Origin: Bradyrhizobium sp. CCBAU 51627
GTDB lineage: Bacteria > Pseudomonadota > Alphaproteobacteria > Rhizobiales > Xanthobacteraceae
Reading direction: 5' to 3'
Length of the DNA: 64,000 bases
Assembly: GCF_028128765.1 (NCBI RefSeq)
Contig: NZ_LBJG01000022.1
Coordinates: 1-64,000 of the forward strand
Within the stretch, counting starts at the first letter, position 1; the number at the start of each line of letters is the position of its first letter. The notes under the pieces were generated by a model. The model did not search any database. It had not been told where the DNA came from and saw nothing but the letters and a program-made list of their open reading frames with translations. The position numbers were made by a program, and so were the translations under genes. Below, one piece after another: positions 1-9,663 of this stretch.

Positions 1-1
1 G

Positions 2-2890
2 AGCATCCAGCTGAGCGGCACGACCGTGTCGCTGAGCGTGGACGAGAGCGGCCTGCCGACGGGCTCGGACTCTGCCCATCCGGCGCAGACGACGGACACG
101 GAGCACTTCGCCGGCGCGTTCAACTCGGTCGCTGGTGCGGATGGCGCGTCGGTCACCTATACGCTGGCGGCCTCGGGCGCGACCAGCACGGTTGGCGTCG
201 ATTCCAAGCTGATCGACTCGGCGACCGGCAACCACGTCTACCTGTTCCTGGAAGGCGGGCAGGTGGTGGGCCGCGAAGGCACGACCGCAGCAACCGCCGC
301 GACCACGGGGCCGATCGTGTTCACGCTGTCGGTGGTGACCTCGGGTGCCAGTGCGGGCGACGTCACGCTGACCCAGTTCCGTGCGATCCACGAGAACAAC
401 ACGGCGAGCAACAACGAGCTCATCACGCTGGACACCTATGTCAGCAATATCGTGCAGTTGACCGCGACGATCACGGACGCGGATGGCGACCACGAATCGG
501 TGTCACTTGACCTTGGCCATCAGGTGAACTTCCGCGATGATGGTCCGACCGCCGGATTCACGGCGGGCGCGACGACGGTCTCGATCGACGAGAGTGCCGG
601 GCTCCAGCAGAACGACCAGGGCGGTGCGGTGCCGAGCCTGTTCCCGGTTGGCTACGGCACGCCGATCCAGTGGGCGCAGTCGACCGCTTCGGTGATCGGA
701 AGCGATACCTCTTCGGGTGGTGCGGACGGCAAGGCATCGGTGAGCTACGCGCTGACCGGCTCCGGCGGAGCCGCGATCAGCGGAGTGGATTCCGGCATCC
801 AGGCAACGGCGACGGGCCACGAGATCTTCCTGTTCACCGAGAACGGGCTGATCGTGGGCCGCGAGGGCACCAGCGGTGGTCTCGCCGATGCCGCCGGCAA
901 GGTCGCGTTCGCGATCGGGCTGGACGGCAGCAACAATCTCGATGTGGCGCTGTACGAGGCGCTGAAGCAGCCCAACACCTCCAACCCGAACGATGTCGAT
1001 GCGCTGACCGGCAAGATCTACGTCACGCAGAGCGTAACGGATGGCGACGGCGACGTCGCGACGTCGACGTCGGCCAGTGCACTCACAGTCAACTTCTACG
1101 ATGACGGGCCGACGGCCATCATCCCCGACATGGCCGTGCTGATCAATGCGGCGGGCAAGACCTTCACGGGCGCGTTGGATATCGACACGAACGTCGACAA
1201 TAACTACGGCGCGGATGGCGGGACGCTGAAGTTCGCGTCTTCTCTCAACAACGCCGACAGCGGCCTGACCTCAGGTGGACAGCACATCCTTTATTCAGTG
1301 TCGGCAGATGGTCACACGTTGACTGGTTACCTCGATACGAACGGAAGCCAGACGTTCAATGCCGGCGACACGACTGTGTTCACTATCGCGCTCAACCTTG
1401 ATGGCAATCTCAACCTGTCGGCCGACACCTACACCGTTACGATGTCGGGCACGGTCGATACGAGTTCGACGTCCATCGTCTTCTCGACGAATACCGGATT
1501 TACCTTCAACGGAGGCAATGATCCCTGGGCGGACTTCATCGACTCGTCATCGAACCATACGGATCTGTTGATCACACCGGAGCACAATGGTGCGCCGGCC
1601 AGCACGATCAACTCAAACGCTCAGGTTGGCGGCGTCGGCTCCGGAGGCTCCCTTGGGTCGGGCGATTCGCTCCGTCTGGACTTCGTCAATAATCTTACCG
1701 GGACCACGGCCAAGACGAGTGGTTCCAATCCCGGTGATTACAGCAATCCAGTGAACGAGGACCACAACTTCAGCCATCATTATCTCGTCAACGGGGTGGT
1801 CACGACGTTCTCCTCGGTCAGTGACGGCGAGGCGAAATTCGTCGCAAGCACCGACCACGATACGCAGCTCAACAGTGGTGGCTTCGGGAGTGTCGGTAAC
1901 GAGGCCACTGACTACAGCTTGAATTCGATCACGAAGGTGATGATCAGCTACAACGGCGATACTGAATTCTTTGATGTGACGGGATATGTGCCCAATACCA
2001 ACCACGACGTCGTCGTGGGCGGTCACACCTTCACGCTGCAAACGGCTATTGGGTCAGGCGGCGAGACGGATGTATACGTCAATCATCTCGTCGGCGGTAC
2101 GGTCAACAATCAAGGCATTCCCAGCTCGCCAACAACCGAGGTCGGCATCTTCACCCAGAATGAGTTCAACAGTCTGGAGATCAGTTGGGCAGCCGGCGAT
2201 ACGTTCAAGGTCGGACAGTTTTCGACCACGACCACCAATATCGTCGGGCAGCCTGTCGACATTTCTGTTCCACTAACCATCACGGATGGCGACGGTGACA
2301 CGGCCACGAGTGGACTCAACGTGTACCTGATGCCGTCTTCTCCGACGACGCAGGACTTCTCGGCGAGCGCATCGGGTGTCAGCAAGAGCGCGACGTCGAC
2401 TTCGCCCGACATCATGGGCTCGACATTCGATGATACGCTTTCTGGCGATACTGGTGCCAACATTCTCTATGGCGGCACCGGTAATGATACTCTCAACGGT
2501 GGTGGCGGCAATGATACCTTGATCGGTGGAGCCGGAACCAACACGCTGACCGGCGGCAACGGGGCCGACAAGTTCGTCATTCAGTACGTCAACGGCACCG
2601 AGCACGACAACATCACCGATTTCACGCCGGCCGATGGCGACCAGCTCTATATCAACATCGGCGCGGGCTTCACGCTCGACACGGCGCCGGCGGTTGTCAC
2701 CGGTTTCAATTTCGCGAGCGGAACCGACAACAATGCGGGCTTCGCAAGCGAGAGCGCGACCACGAACAAGTTCTTCCTGAATACCACCAGTGGCGACCTG
2801 TTCTTCTCGGCCGACGGTACGGCGGCTCATGCCATCGACCTTGCCCATATCGGCACTGGCGTTCCCGCAGCCAATATCCACACGGTCTAG
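2..2890 (+). CDS. RTX-type adhesin exported by type I secretion, C-terminal part (5' end outside window)
   Basis: The frame is open at the left edge, so this is the last ~960 residues of a larger surface or secreted protein. Two related blocks of about 175 residues each carry a FLEGG or FTENG phrase followed by VGREGT and end in a DDGPTA motif, the pattern of DUF5801/VCBS-like repeats. A unique middle segment follows. Around residues 815-850 there are glycine-rich nonapeptides (GGTGNDTLNGGGGNDTL) that bind calcium in RTX proteins. The last ~100 residues form an acidic, Gly/Asn-rich tail ending AANIHTV, typical of an uncleaved type I secretion signal. The exporter genes and a LapG-like protease lie just downstream on the other strand, so a biofilm adhesin is the most likely role. 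The ligand cannot be inferred. Confidence 0.85.
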   Translation, partial: SIQLSGTTVSLSVDESGLPTGSDSAHPAQTTDTEHFAGAFNSVAGADGASVTYTLAASGATSTVGVDSKLIDSATGNHVYLFLEGGQVVGREGTTAATAATTGPIVFTLSVVTSGASAGDVTLTQFRAIHENNTASNNELITLDTYVSNIVQLTATITDADGDHESVSLDLGHQVNFRDDGPTAGFTAGATTVSIDESAGLQQNDQGGAVPSLFPVGYGTPIQWAQSTASVIGSDTSSGGADGKASVSYALTGSGGAAISGVDSGIQATATGHEIFLFTENGLIVGREGTSGGLADAAGKVAFAIGLDGSNNLDVALYEALKQPNTSNPNDVDALTGKIYVTQSVTDGDGDVATSTSASALTVNFYDDGPTAIIPDMAVLINAAGKTFTGALDIDTNVDNNYGADGGTLKFASSLNNADSGLTSGGQHILYSVSADGHTLTGYLDTNGSQTFNAGDTTVFTIALNLDGNLNLSADTYTVTMSGTVDTSSTSIVFSTNTGFTFNGGNDPWADFIDSSSNHTDLLITPEHNGAPASTINSNAQVGGVGSGGSLGSGDSLRLDFVNNLTGTTAKTSGSNPGDYSNPVNEDHNFSHHYLVNGVVTTFSSVSDGEAKFVASTDHDTQLNSGGFGSVGNEATDYSLNSITKVMISYNGDTEFFDVTGYVPNTNHDVVVGGHTFTLQTAIGSGGETDVYVNHLVGGTVNNQGIPSSPTTEVGIFTQNEFNSLEISWAAGDTFKVGQFSTTTTNIVGQPVDISVPLTITDGDGDTATSGLNVYLMPSSPTTQDFSASASGVSKSATSTSPDIMGSTFDDTLSGDTGANILYGGTGNDTLNGGGGNDTLIGGAGTNTLTGGNGADKFVIQYVNGTEHDNITDFTPADGDQLYINIGAGFTLDTAPAVVTGFNFASGTDNNAGFASESATTNKFFLNTTSGDLFFSADGTAAHAIDLAHIGTGVPAANIHTV

Positions 2891-2908
2891 TCAGGCCGCG
2901 ACCCAACG

Positions 2909-2940
2909 AAACCCGCCCGCGCCATGGCGCCGGCGGGTTT
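2909..2940 (+). terminator. Rho-independent terminator after the RTX adhesin
   Basis: A hairpin of 9 + 5 base pairs (2909-2917 with 2932-2940, 2919-2923 with 2926-2930, one C-C mismatch) is followed by a T-rich run at 2938-2947. It starts 18 bases after the adhesin stop codon and lies between two convergent genes. Confidence 0.8.
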
Positions 2941-2950
2941 TTCTTTGGCG

Positions 2951-3994
2951 TCAGAGCAGCAGCGGCAGCCGGCCCAGCGCGCCGCCGTGCTCCTCGGGCG
3001 GCTCCTGGGGCAGATCCAGTCCGCCCCATTCCGCAGTCGTATCGGATGCGGCTGCGGGCGCCGCGTCGGCCGCGATCGCCGGAATCTGCGCATACGGCCT
3101 GGCGAACATGTGCACGCCGCTGTCATTGATCGCGAACAGCGGGACGAAGTTCAGATCGGCCGTATCCTCGCGCAGCACCGACCAGCGGTTGTCCAGGATC
3201 AGCCAGTGGCCGTCGAGACGCGCCGCCAGCACGGCATGATCCTGCCGGACCGAGCGATCGCGAACCAGAAGGATCCTCAGGTCTTCCTTGGGGAAGCCGG
3301 CCTCGCGCAGAGTGACATATTTGGCAATCGCGTAGTCCTCGCAATCGCCCTTGCCCGTGGCAAAGGTCGATAGCGCCCCGCTCCAGCGATCGAGCTCGCC
3401 GAACTGAGCAAGGTCGCTCACGTAACGAACGGCCTGGTTGACGCTCTGATTGGCTTCCTCGAGCCGGGCCCGGCCGGACTTCGTTGCGACGGCATTGATC
3501 AGGCGAAGGAATTGCGCGGCATGGGCCGGACAATGCGCGGCGTCGGAGCGGCAGCCGTCGAGCACAGCCTGATCCTTGGCCATGTCGGCTGCGACGCTGC
3601 GCCATTTGCGCCAGAGAACGCCGTCAGGCGCGCGGAAGGTGAACAGTCCGAACGCCTCGGTCCCAACCGTGGGGGCCGGGTTCATATCAGGCTGGGCGTC
3701 GGTCAGGCTCGGAGTTGACGTCAGCGCGGCCAACCGAACCGGGTCGGCCGGGCGTGCACGCTTGCCATCGAGCTTGGCGAGCACCGCGTTGATGGTGAAG
3801 AAGGTCGCCGGCGGATGTGTCACCTCGGTCTCACGGCCATCGCTGCGGGCCTGTGAGGCTTCCGCGACGACAGTGAGTTCGTCGGCAAATGCACTGGACG
3901 TGGCAAGGGGGGCGGCAAGGCTGCCCATACCAAGAAAGAGCGCCGTTGCAAGCGCAAACGGGCCCGACTTCCGCATCCCCAAACGCGGTTTCAT
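2951..3994 (-). CDS. LapG-like periplasmic transglutaminase-like cysteine protease
   Basis: A 347-residue protein with a signal peptide (basic start, hydrophobic stretch about residues 12-37, ending SSAFADE). It carries the bacterial transglutaminase-like cysteine proteinase (BTLCP, DUF920) core: GDCEDYA with Cys218, DHAVL with His253 and LDNRW with Asp268, which form the Cys-His-Asp triad. The N-terminal ~110 residues after the signal peptide are longer than in minimal LapG proteins. LapG proteases cut the N-terminal anchor of large RTX adhesins under c-di-GMP control through LapD. This gene converges on the adhesin gene and precedes the exporter genes, which supports the same role here. No LapD-like gene is visible. 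The substrate is inferred from position. Confidence 0.8.
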   Translation of the reverse strand: MKPRLGMRKSGPFALATALFLGMGSLAAPLATSSAFADELTVVAEASQARSDGRETEVTHPPATFFTINAVLAKLDGKRARPADPVRLAALTSTPSLTDAQPDMNPAPTVGTEAFGLFTFRAPDGVLWRKWRSVAADMAKDQAVLDGCRSDAAHCPAHAAQFLRLINAVATKSGRARLEEANQSVNQAVRYVSDLAQFGELDRWSGALSTFATGKGDCEDYAIAKYVTLREAGFPKEDLRILLVRDRSVRQDHAVLAARLDGHWLILDNRWSVLREDTADLNFVPLFAINDSGVHMFARPYAQIPAIAADAAPAAASDTTAEWGGLDLPQEPPEEHGGALGRLPLLL

Positions 3995-4160
3995 GACTGA
4001 CGTCCCTGTTCCGGGAACGGCTGTCAGCGTCTTGTGCGCTGGTCTGCGTCCCGTGTTGTTATCGGGACGCAGTCTGCGGGGAGGCGGGATTAAGCCGCGT
4101 TAAATTGGCGAAGGGCCGAGCCAGTTTGCGCCAACGCGGCCAACAGGCGGTTGTTGCGAC

Positions 4161-4188
4161 GGTTACAGCTTGCAATGGCGCTGTAACC
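4161..4188. repeat. Inverted repeat between the HlyD gene and the LapG-like gene
   Basis: A 9-bp perfect inverted repeat (4161-4169 and 4180-4188) has a 10-base loop. It lies 21 bases past the HlyD stop codon in the direction of transcription and has no T-run. It could be an end-of-operon hairpin or an operator for the LapG-like gene that starts at 3994. Confidence 0.35.
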
Positions 4189-4208
4189 AGCCGTTAAGGA
4201 TGAGCCGT

Positions 4209-5456
4209 TCAGTGCTCACGCAGCGCCTCGTCACGCAGCGTACGCGCCGGCTTCATGAGATAGTCGAGCACGGACTTCTTGCCGGTCAGGATTTCCACGG
4301 TGGTCACCATGCCCGGGATGATCGGCAGCGGGCTTTGCTCGGTGCCAAGATGATTTTTGTCGGTCCGGATCATGACCCGGTAATACGTCTCCGGACGCTG
4401 GGCTCCTTCGGCCTTGTCGTCGAGGATCGTATCGGCGCTGATGCGCTCGACCTTGCCGTCGAGATGTCCGTAGACGGACGAATCGTAGGCCGAGATCTTC
4501 ACCACCGCATCCTGGTTCGGCCGGATGAAGGCGATATCCTGCGGCCGGATCTTGCCCTCGATCAGCAGCGTATCGTCGAGAGGGACGATATCCATGACGT
4601 TGGCGCCGGGCTGAACGACTGCACCGATCGTCGTGATGTTCAGCTTGTTGACGATGCCGCGGACCGGAGCGCGAAGGTCGGTTCGGCGCACCCTGTCCTG
4701 GGCGGATTTGATGTTCTCATCGAGCACGGCGAGATCCCCCCTCGATTTGGCGAGGTCCTCATCGGCCTGGGCGCGAAACGTCGTGACCATGGTCGTGGCC
4801 TTCGATTTGGCCTCGGCCAGTTGGCCCTTCGCTTCGGCTGACTGACGTTCCAGCCGGATCATCTCGATCTCAGGTACGACCTTCTGGTCGTAGAGCTTGC
4901 GCGTCAGCGCGAGCTCGCGATCGAGCAACGCGGACGATTGCGTGAGCCGCGTGATCTGCTGACTGAGCACGTCGACGTCTTGCGCGAGCTTCTGGGCCCG
5001 TGCGTTGAAAACACTGGTCTCGGTCGCGACCGCAGCAGGGGCGACCTGATCGGTCAGTTCCGGGAAGGCGATCGCGGTGCGGCCCTTGGCCTCGGCCTCG
5101 AGACGCGCAACGCGGGCGGCCATCGCCGCACGACGTTCCCTGATCTCTCCGAACTCGGCAGCGAACTTGGTATCATCGATGCGCATCAGGGACTGTCCCT
5201 GCTGGACGACGGCACCTTCCTGTACGAGAATGTCGCCGACGATCCCGCCCTCCAGCGATTGAACGACCTGGATTTGCCGGGAGGGGACGACCTTGCCGTT
5301 GCCGCGCTTGACCTCCTCGAGGACCGCGAAATGCGCCCAGACCAGAAAGCATGCCAGCAGTGAGACGGAGGTCCACAGCAGCATGCGCGAGGTGCGCGGC
5401 GTCTTCAGCCGAACCGCGGCACGAACATCATTGGCGTAGGCAAAATCAGTTGACAT
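4209..5456 (-). CDS. HlyD-family type I secretion membrane fusion protein
   Basis: A 415-residue periplasmic adaptor linking the inner-membrane ABC exporter to the TolC channel. It has a short cytoplasmic N-terminus, one membrane segment (about residues 26-45, LLWTSVSLLACFLVWAHF), a lipoyl-like half (VVPSRQIQVVQSLEGGIV), a long coiled coil from about residue 110 to 250, and the second lipoyl half (DLRAPVRGIVNKL). It ends with the conserved C-terminal beta domain (IPGMVTTVEILTGKKSVLDYL). The start MSTDFAYAND was chosen because it overlaps the exporter stop codon by 11 bases, giving translational coupling; an upstream in-frame start at 5573 would run far into the exporter gene. The RTX adhesin upstream is the likely cargo. 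Confidence 0.92.
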   Translation of the reverse strand: MSTDFAYANDVRAAVRLKTPRTSRMLLWTSVSLLACFLVWAHFAVLEEVKRGNGKVVPSRQIQVVQSLEGGIVGDILVQEGAVVQQGQSLMRIDDTKFAAEFGEIRERRAAMAARVARLEAEAKGRTAIAFPELTDQVAPAAVATETSVFNARAQKLAQDVDVLSQQITRLTQSSALLDRELALTRKLYDQKVVPEIEMIRLERQSAEAKGQLAEAKSKATTMVTTFRAQADEDLAKSRGDLAVLDENIKSAQDRVRRTDLRAPVRGIVNKLNITTIGAVVQPGANVMDIVPLDDTLLIEGKIRPQDIAFIRPNQDAVVKISAYDSSVYGHLDGKVERISADTILDDKAEGAQRPETYYRVMIRTDKNHLGTEQSPLPIIPGMVTTVEILTGKKSVLDYLMKPARTLRDEALREH

Positions 5457-7707
5457 TGGATTTCTGCGAAACTGTTGCGCCCTGAGCGAATCGTGCCTCC
5501 GCAGCGGCCTCGGGAGTCGCGGGCTTGCGCTGAAGCAGAGCCAGAACCTTGTCGCGCGGTCCGTCGGCCACAAGCCGGCCGTTGTCGAACAGCAGGAGGC
5601 GGTCGACCATTCCGAGAAGCGACAGTCGATGCGTCGAGATGACGATCGTCATTTGCCCGTCTCCGAGCTCTTTCAGACGCTCGAGGAATTCGGCCTCGCT
5701 GCGAACGTCGAAATGCGCCGTCGGTTCGTCGAGGAAGAGGATCTTCGGCTTCCTGATCAGCACCCGGGCAAGGCCGATAGCCTGCTTCTGGCCGCCCGAC
5801 AGGCTGCGACCGCCTTCCGAAATCAGCATGTCGTAGCCCATCGGATGGCCGGCGATGAAACTTTCCACGCCGGACAGCCGCGCCGCCGCCAAAACTTCCT
5901 CGTCGGTCGCGGCGGGATAGCCGAGCGTGATGTTGTCGCGGAGCTTGCCGAAGAACAGATCGGTATCCTGCATCGCAAGGCCGATGCCGCTGCGCAGGTC
6001 CGCGGGGTCGTATTGGCGAGAGTCGACGCCGTCGACGAGGATCCGGCCTTGCTGTGCCTCGTACAAGGCCAGCAGCAGGCGACCGACCGTGGTCTTGCCG
6101 GAACCGACGCGTCCGATGATGCCGACGCGCTCACCGCTTTCGATCTTGAACGTCACTTTCTCCAGCGCATTTCCGGGAGCGGTCGGATATTTGAACGTGA
6201 CGTCCTCGAAACTGATCGTTCCCTTGTCGATCTTGCGCGAGACATAGTTGCGCTCGGGCGAGCGCTCGCGTTCGAGCGACATGATCCGGTCGATCGACTT
6301 GAGTGCCGAGAAGGTCTGCGTGCCGCGCGTGATCACCGACGCGATGCCGGCGATCGGCGCCAGGACCCGGCCGGCGAGCATGTTCGCCGCAACCAGCGCA
6401 CCGACAGTCAGGCTGCCATTCAGGATCAGAAAAACGCCGATCACGATCAGCAGCAGGCTAGTCAGCGTCTGCGCGGAATAAGCGATCGTCAGCGCCAGCG
6501 AGGACCAGAAGTGAACGGCCTCGCCGGAGCGCGCCGTCGCCGCAACCGAGCGCTCCCACGCCGTCTGCATGCGCGCCTCGCCGCCGATCGCGCGGACCGT
6601 CTCCAGGCCCGCGAGCGCTTCGACCAGCACGCCATGACGCGCGGCGGCTTCGACTTGTAGGCGCTTGCTGGCGCGGTTGAGCGGCCGCTGCAGCGCAAAG
6701 CCGACGATGATCATGACCGGCAGCATCGCGAGCGGTACCCAGGCGAGGGGACCTGCGATGACAAAGAGCACGCCGACGAACAAGATGGCGAACAGCAGGT
6801 CCGTTGCCGAAACCACGGTGCCGGAGGTGAAGAATTCGCGGACCGAGTCGAAATCGCGGAGCTGGTTGGCGAGGATCCCCACGGAAGTGGGGCGCTGCGC
6901 CATCTTCACGGCCATCACGTGCTCGAAGATGTTGGCCGCCAGGACGACGTCGATGGTCTTGCCGGTGACATCGACCATCTTGCTGCGGACCAGGCGCAGG
7001 ACGAGATCGAAGGCGATCGCCAGCCCCATGCCGACCGACAGGGCAATGAGAGATGGAAGGGCGCCGTTCGGGACCACGCGATCGTAGACGCTCATCGTGA
7101 AAAGCGGCATCGCAAGAGCGAGGACGTTGATCAGCAGCGCGCCGAGTGCGATGTGGCCATAGCTGCGCCAGTGGACTTTGACCACCGACCAGAACCAGTG
7201 CTGTGGAGGAACGCCGCCTGCGGCAACCGCCCGCGCGTCGGCCTCGTCGGCCGCGCGGGCGAAAAAGGCATAGCCGGTGTAGTTCGACGCAAGCGTATCG
7301 AGCGAGCGGAGCTGGGGAGCATAGGGCTTCGTGCTGGGATCGAGGACCTTGGCCGACTTCTCGTCGATGCCGAGCAGGATCAGGGCCGTGCCATTCTTCA
7401 TGACGAGCACGGCGGGCAACACCAGCGGTGGAATGTCCGAAAGGGGGCGCTGCACCGGTTCGGTCTCGAGGCCGGCGCGCTTGGCGGCGCGTCCGAAAAG
7501 GGTGACCGTGAGACGCCCGTCGAGGATCGGCAGGCCGCTCAGCATGGCCTCGCGCGTGATGGCACGGCCATGGTGGGCGGCCAGATAGATCAGGGAATCG
7601 GTGAGGGGATCGGCGTCCTTCGCAGCGAATTGCGCAGTCCCGGCGGACTTCGAAGCCGCGTCAATGTTATCGGCAGATTTCACCGACTGCTTGGTGCGAA
7701 ACAACAA
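5446..7707 (-). CDS. Type I secretion ABC transporter (permease/ATPase) with degenerate C39-like domain
   Basis: A 753-residue LapB/HlyB-type exporter. Residues ~30-150 resemble a C39 peptidase domain but lack the catalytic cysteine, as in RTX exporters that use a C39-like domain only to hold the substrate. The six-helix membrane domain spans about residues 170-440. The nucleotide-binding domain has Walker A GRVGSGKTT (532-540), signature LSGGQKQ (636-642), Walker B ILFLDEP (656-662) and a switch histidine in STHR. It drives ATP-dependent export of the RTX adhesin together with the overlapping HlyD gene and the TolC-type gene upstream. Confidence 0.93.
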   Translation of the reverse strand: MLFRTKQSVKSADNIDAASKSAGTAQFAAKDADPLTDSLIYLAAHHGRAITREAMLSGLPILDGRLTVTLFGRAAKRAGLETEPVQRPLSDIPPLVLPAVLVMKNGTALILLGIDEKSAKVLDPSTKPYAPQLRSLDTLASNYTGYAFFARAADEADARAVAAGGVPPQHWFWSVVKVHWRSYGHIALGALLINVLALAMPLFTMSVYDRVVPNGALPSLIALSVGMGLAIAFDLVLRLVRSKMVDVTGKTIDVVLAANIFEHVMAVKMAQRPTSVGILANQLRDFDSVREFFTSGTVVSATDLLFAILFVGVLFVIAGPLAWVPLAMLPVMIIVGFALQRPLNRASKRLQVEAAARHGVLVEALAGLETVRAIGGEARMQTAWERSVAATARSGEAVHFWSSLALTIAYSAQTLTSLLLIVIGVFLILNGSLTVGALVAANMLAGRVLAPIAGIASVITRGTQTFSALKSIDRIMSLERERSPERNYVSRKIDKGTISFEDVTFKYPTAPGNALEKVTFKIESGERVGIIGRVGSGKTTVGRLLLALYEAQQGRILVDGVDSRQYDPADLRSGIGLAMQDTDLFFGKLRDNITLGYPAATDEEVLAAARLSGVESFIAGHPMGYDMLISEGGRSLSGGQKQAIGLARVLIRKPKILFLDEPTAHFDVRSEAEFLERLKELGDGQMTIVISTHRLSLLGMVDRLLLFDNGRLVADGPRDKVLALLQRKPATPEAAAEARFAQGATVSQKSNVN

Positions 7708-7950
7708 GATCCAAGGCCTTAAGTGAAAATGAAAGAAATGGTCCCGGATCGTCCGGGGACCTCGTCAAAATAGGCCAATTTCCCCTGGAGTCATCACCGT
7801 AGTGTTCCCAGAGCACTTAACGATTAATCGTAACCATCAGGCCAGGCGGGGCGCTCGCCCTGTGCCGGCCTTCTTCCTTGACGAAGGGCTCATGCTTGCA
7901 GAGCTGCCGCATCTTGCGGGCAGCCTCTGCTTCGGCGGTACAGTACTCGC

Positions 7951-9663
7951 TTATCGTGCCAGTTCAGATTGCGCTGGCTTGAACGCCGTCGCCAGCCAAT
8001 GCGGTTTGCCGGTCGGGGCGTAAGCGGTCGCCTGGCCCGTCGTGGCTTGGTCAAGGCTTGTCGGATCGCTGCCGCCCTTTCGCTGGGCCAACCACTCCCG
8101 CACGCCGGTCATGGAGGCGGCAAACGACCATTTGGGCCAGCGGTCCTTGAAGCCGGGAACGTCGGCGTGCTGAGCGTCGGCAGAAGCCATCGCGGCACGC
8201 GCCGGGGCCGGGACGGCCACTTCGAGCGGTTCTGAACCGGTCTTCGGCAGCGTCCAGCGGAAGTTCGGCGCCTTGTAGGTCGGCAGGCTGAACGCGACGA
8301 GGTCAACCGGAGCCGAGTCTACCGGGGGCGGAGACTTCAGGTATTCGAGCAGCGTGCCCATGGCGGCCAGCAGCTGAAAATCAGCGAACACGACCACGCC
8401 CCGTGCGGAGGTGAGCGACACCTGAGCGTTGAAGTATTGATTCTGCGCGTTCAGCAGATCGATCAGCGAGCGCTGACCCAGCTCATATTCCTTCTGGAAT
8501 GCCGCAATGGTTTTGCGGTCGGCTTCGAGCTGGCGCGTCAAGGCGGAAATACGGCTGGCGGTGACGGTACGAGCGCCCCAAGCCTTGTCGATCGACTCGA
8601 TCGCGTCGCGCTGCAGCCGGGCGTGCCGGGCGGTGCTCTCCACATAGCGCTCCGACAACTCGGTCCGGCGCCAGGCATCCTGCCCGCCACGGAAGACGTC
8701 CCAGGACATCACGACCTTGCCGCTGTAGTCCTCATGCGTGACGCTGGGAAGGCCAGATGAGGCCACATAGGGGTAAGCGTTGTCGTAGTGGGTCGCGCGC
8801 CCTTCGAGATAGAATTTCGGAACGAACGAACCATCGGTCGTCCGGAATGCATGCTTTGCGGCATCGGCGTCGGCCTGGGCAGCCTGGATCGTCGGGTTGA
8901 AGCGAACCGTCGTCGCCAGCGCCTCGTCCCGCGTCGACGGCAAGCCGCCAAGCGGCGCGGGGAAGCGAACGTTGATCGGCTCGAGTCCGACGACCTTGCG
9001 ATACTTTGCGCGGGAGTCCTCGAGGCTCTTGCGGAATTCCTCCACCGCCGCGCGTGCGGCTTCGACGCGCTCCCGCGCCTGTTCGAGGTCGCCTTCGCCG
9101 GCCCTTCCGCCGGAGAAGCGCGAGTTCACGTTCGAGAAGATCTTCTCGTGATTTGCCAGGTTCTGCTCCGCAATCGCGACCAGGCGAAGGTACCGCGCGA
9201 CGTCGATATAAGCTTCAGCAGCATCGAGCGCGATCAGCTCGGTCCGTTCCCTTACGCGATACGCCGCGGCGTTCACGCGCGCGGTCTGCCGCCAGATGTC
9301 GTGGATTGAGGAGAAGCCATCGAATAGCAATTGCCGCACAACGACTGATTCAGATGAACCGTTGCGCCACGGCCCGGACCCCGTGACCGGTGCCGTCAAT
9401 CCGGCAACCGGCGCGACACCTGAGTAGTTCTGATCGAATTTCTCTGGTCCCCAGCTGGCATCAACACGGACCTGCGGGAGCAACGTGCTCTGGGTCTGGC
9501 GAAGCTCGCTCTGGGTTGCGCGGCGGTTGGCCGAAGCTTCGCCAACGCCGGGATTGGTTTGAACCGCCTGATGCAGGGCATCGGTAATCGAAAACCCCTG
9601 AGCAAAAGCCGCACCTTGGCCAAAGGCGAGCAAGAAGCCAGTCGCAGTAATGAGCCGTTTCAC
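7951..9663 (-). CDS. TolC-family outer membrane channel of the type I secretion system
   Basis: A 570-residue precursor with a signal peptide (MKRLITATGFLLAFGQGAAFAQ) followed by the TolC start pattern (ITDALHQAVQTNPGVGEASANRRATQSEL). Two outer-membrane-efflux repeats follow, with long helical stretches at about residues 140-230 and 300-400 (YELGQRSLIDLLNAQNQYFNAQ is the second-repeat signature). The C-terminal ~130 residues are a Pro/Ala-rich extension not needed for the barrel. It is separated from the ABC exporter by 243 bases, so it may have its own transcript, but its order before exporter and adaptor matches LapE-LapB-LapC systems. Confidence 0.9.
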   Translation of the reverse strand: MKRLITATGFLLAFGQGAAFAQGFSITDALHQAVQTNPGVGEASANRRATQSELRQTQSTLLPQVRVDASWGPEKFDQNYSGVAPVAGLTAPVTGSGPWRNGSSESVVVRQLLFDGFSSIHDIWRQTARVNAAAYRVRERTELIALDAAEAYIDVARYLRLVAIAEQNLANHEKIFSNVNSRFSGGRAGEGDLEQARERVEAARAAVEEFRKSLEDSRAKYRKVVGLEPINVRFPAPLGGLPSTRDEALATTVRFNPTIQAAQADADAAKHAFRTTDGSFVPKFYLEGRATHYDNAYPYVASSGLPSVTHEDYSGKVVMSWDVFRGGQDAWRRTELSERYVESTARHARLQRDAIESIDKAWGARTVTASRISALTRQLEADRKTIAAFQKEYELGQRSLIDLLNAQNQYFNAQVSLTSARGVVVFADFQLLAAMGTLLEYLKSPPPVDSAPVDLVAFSLPTYKAPNFRWTLPKTGSEPLEVAVPAPARAAMASADAQHADVPGFKDRWPKWSFAASMTGVREWLAQRKGGSDPTSLDQATTGQATAYAPTGKPHWLATAFKPAQSELAR

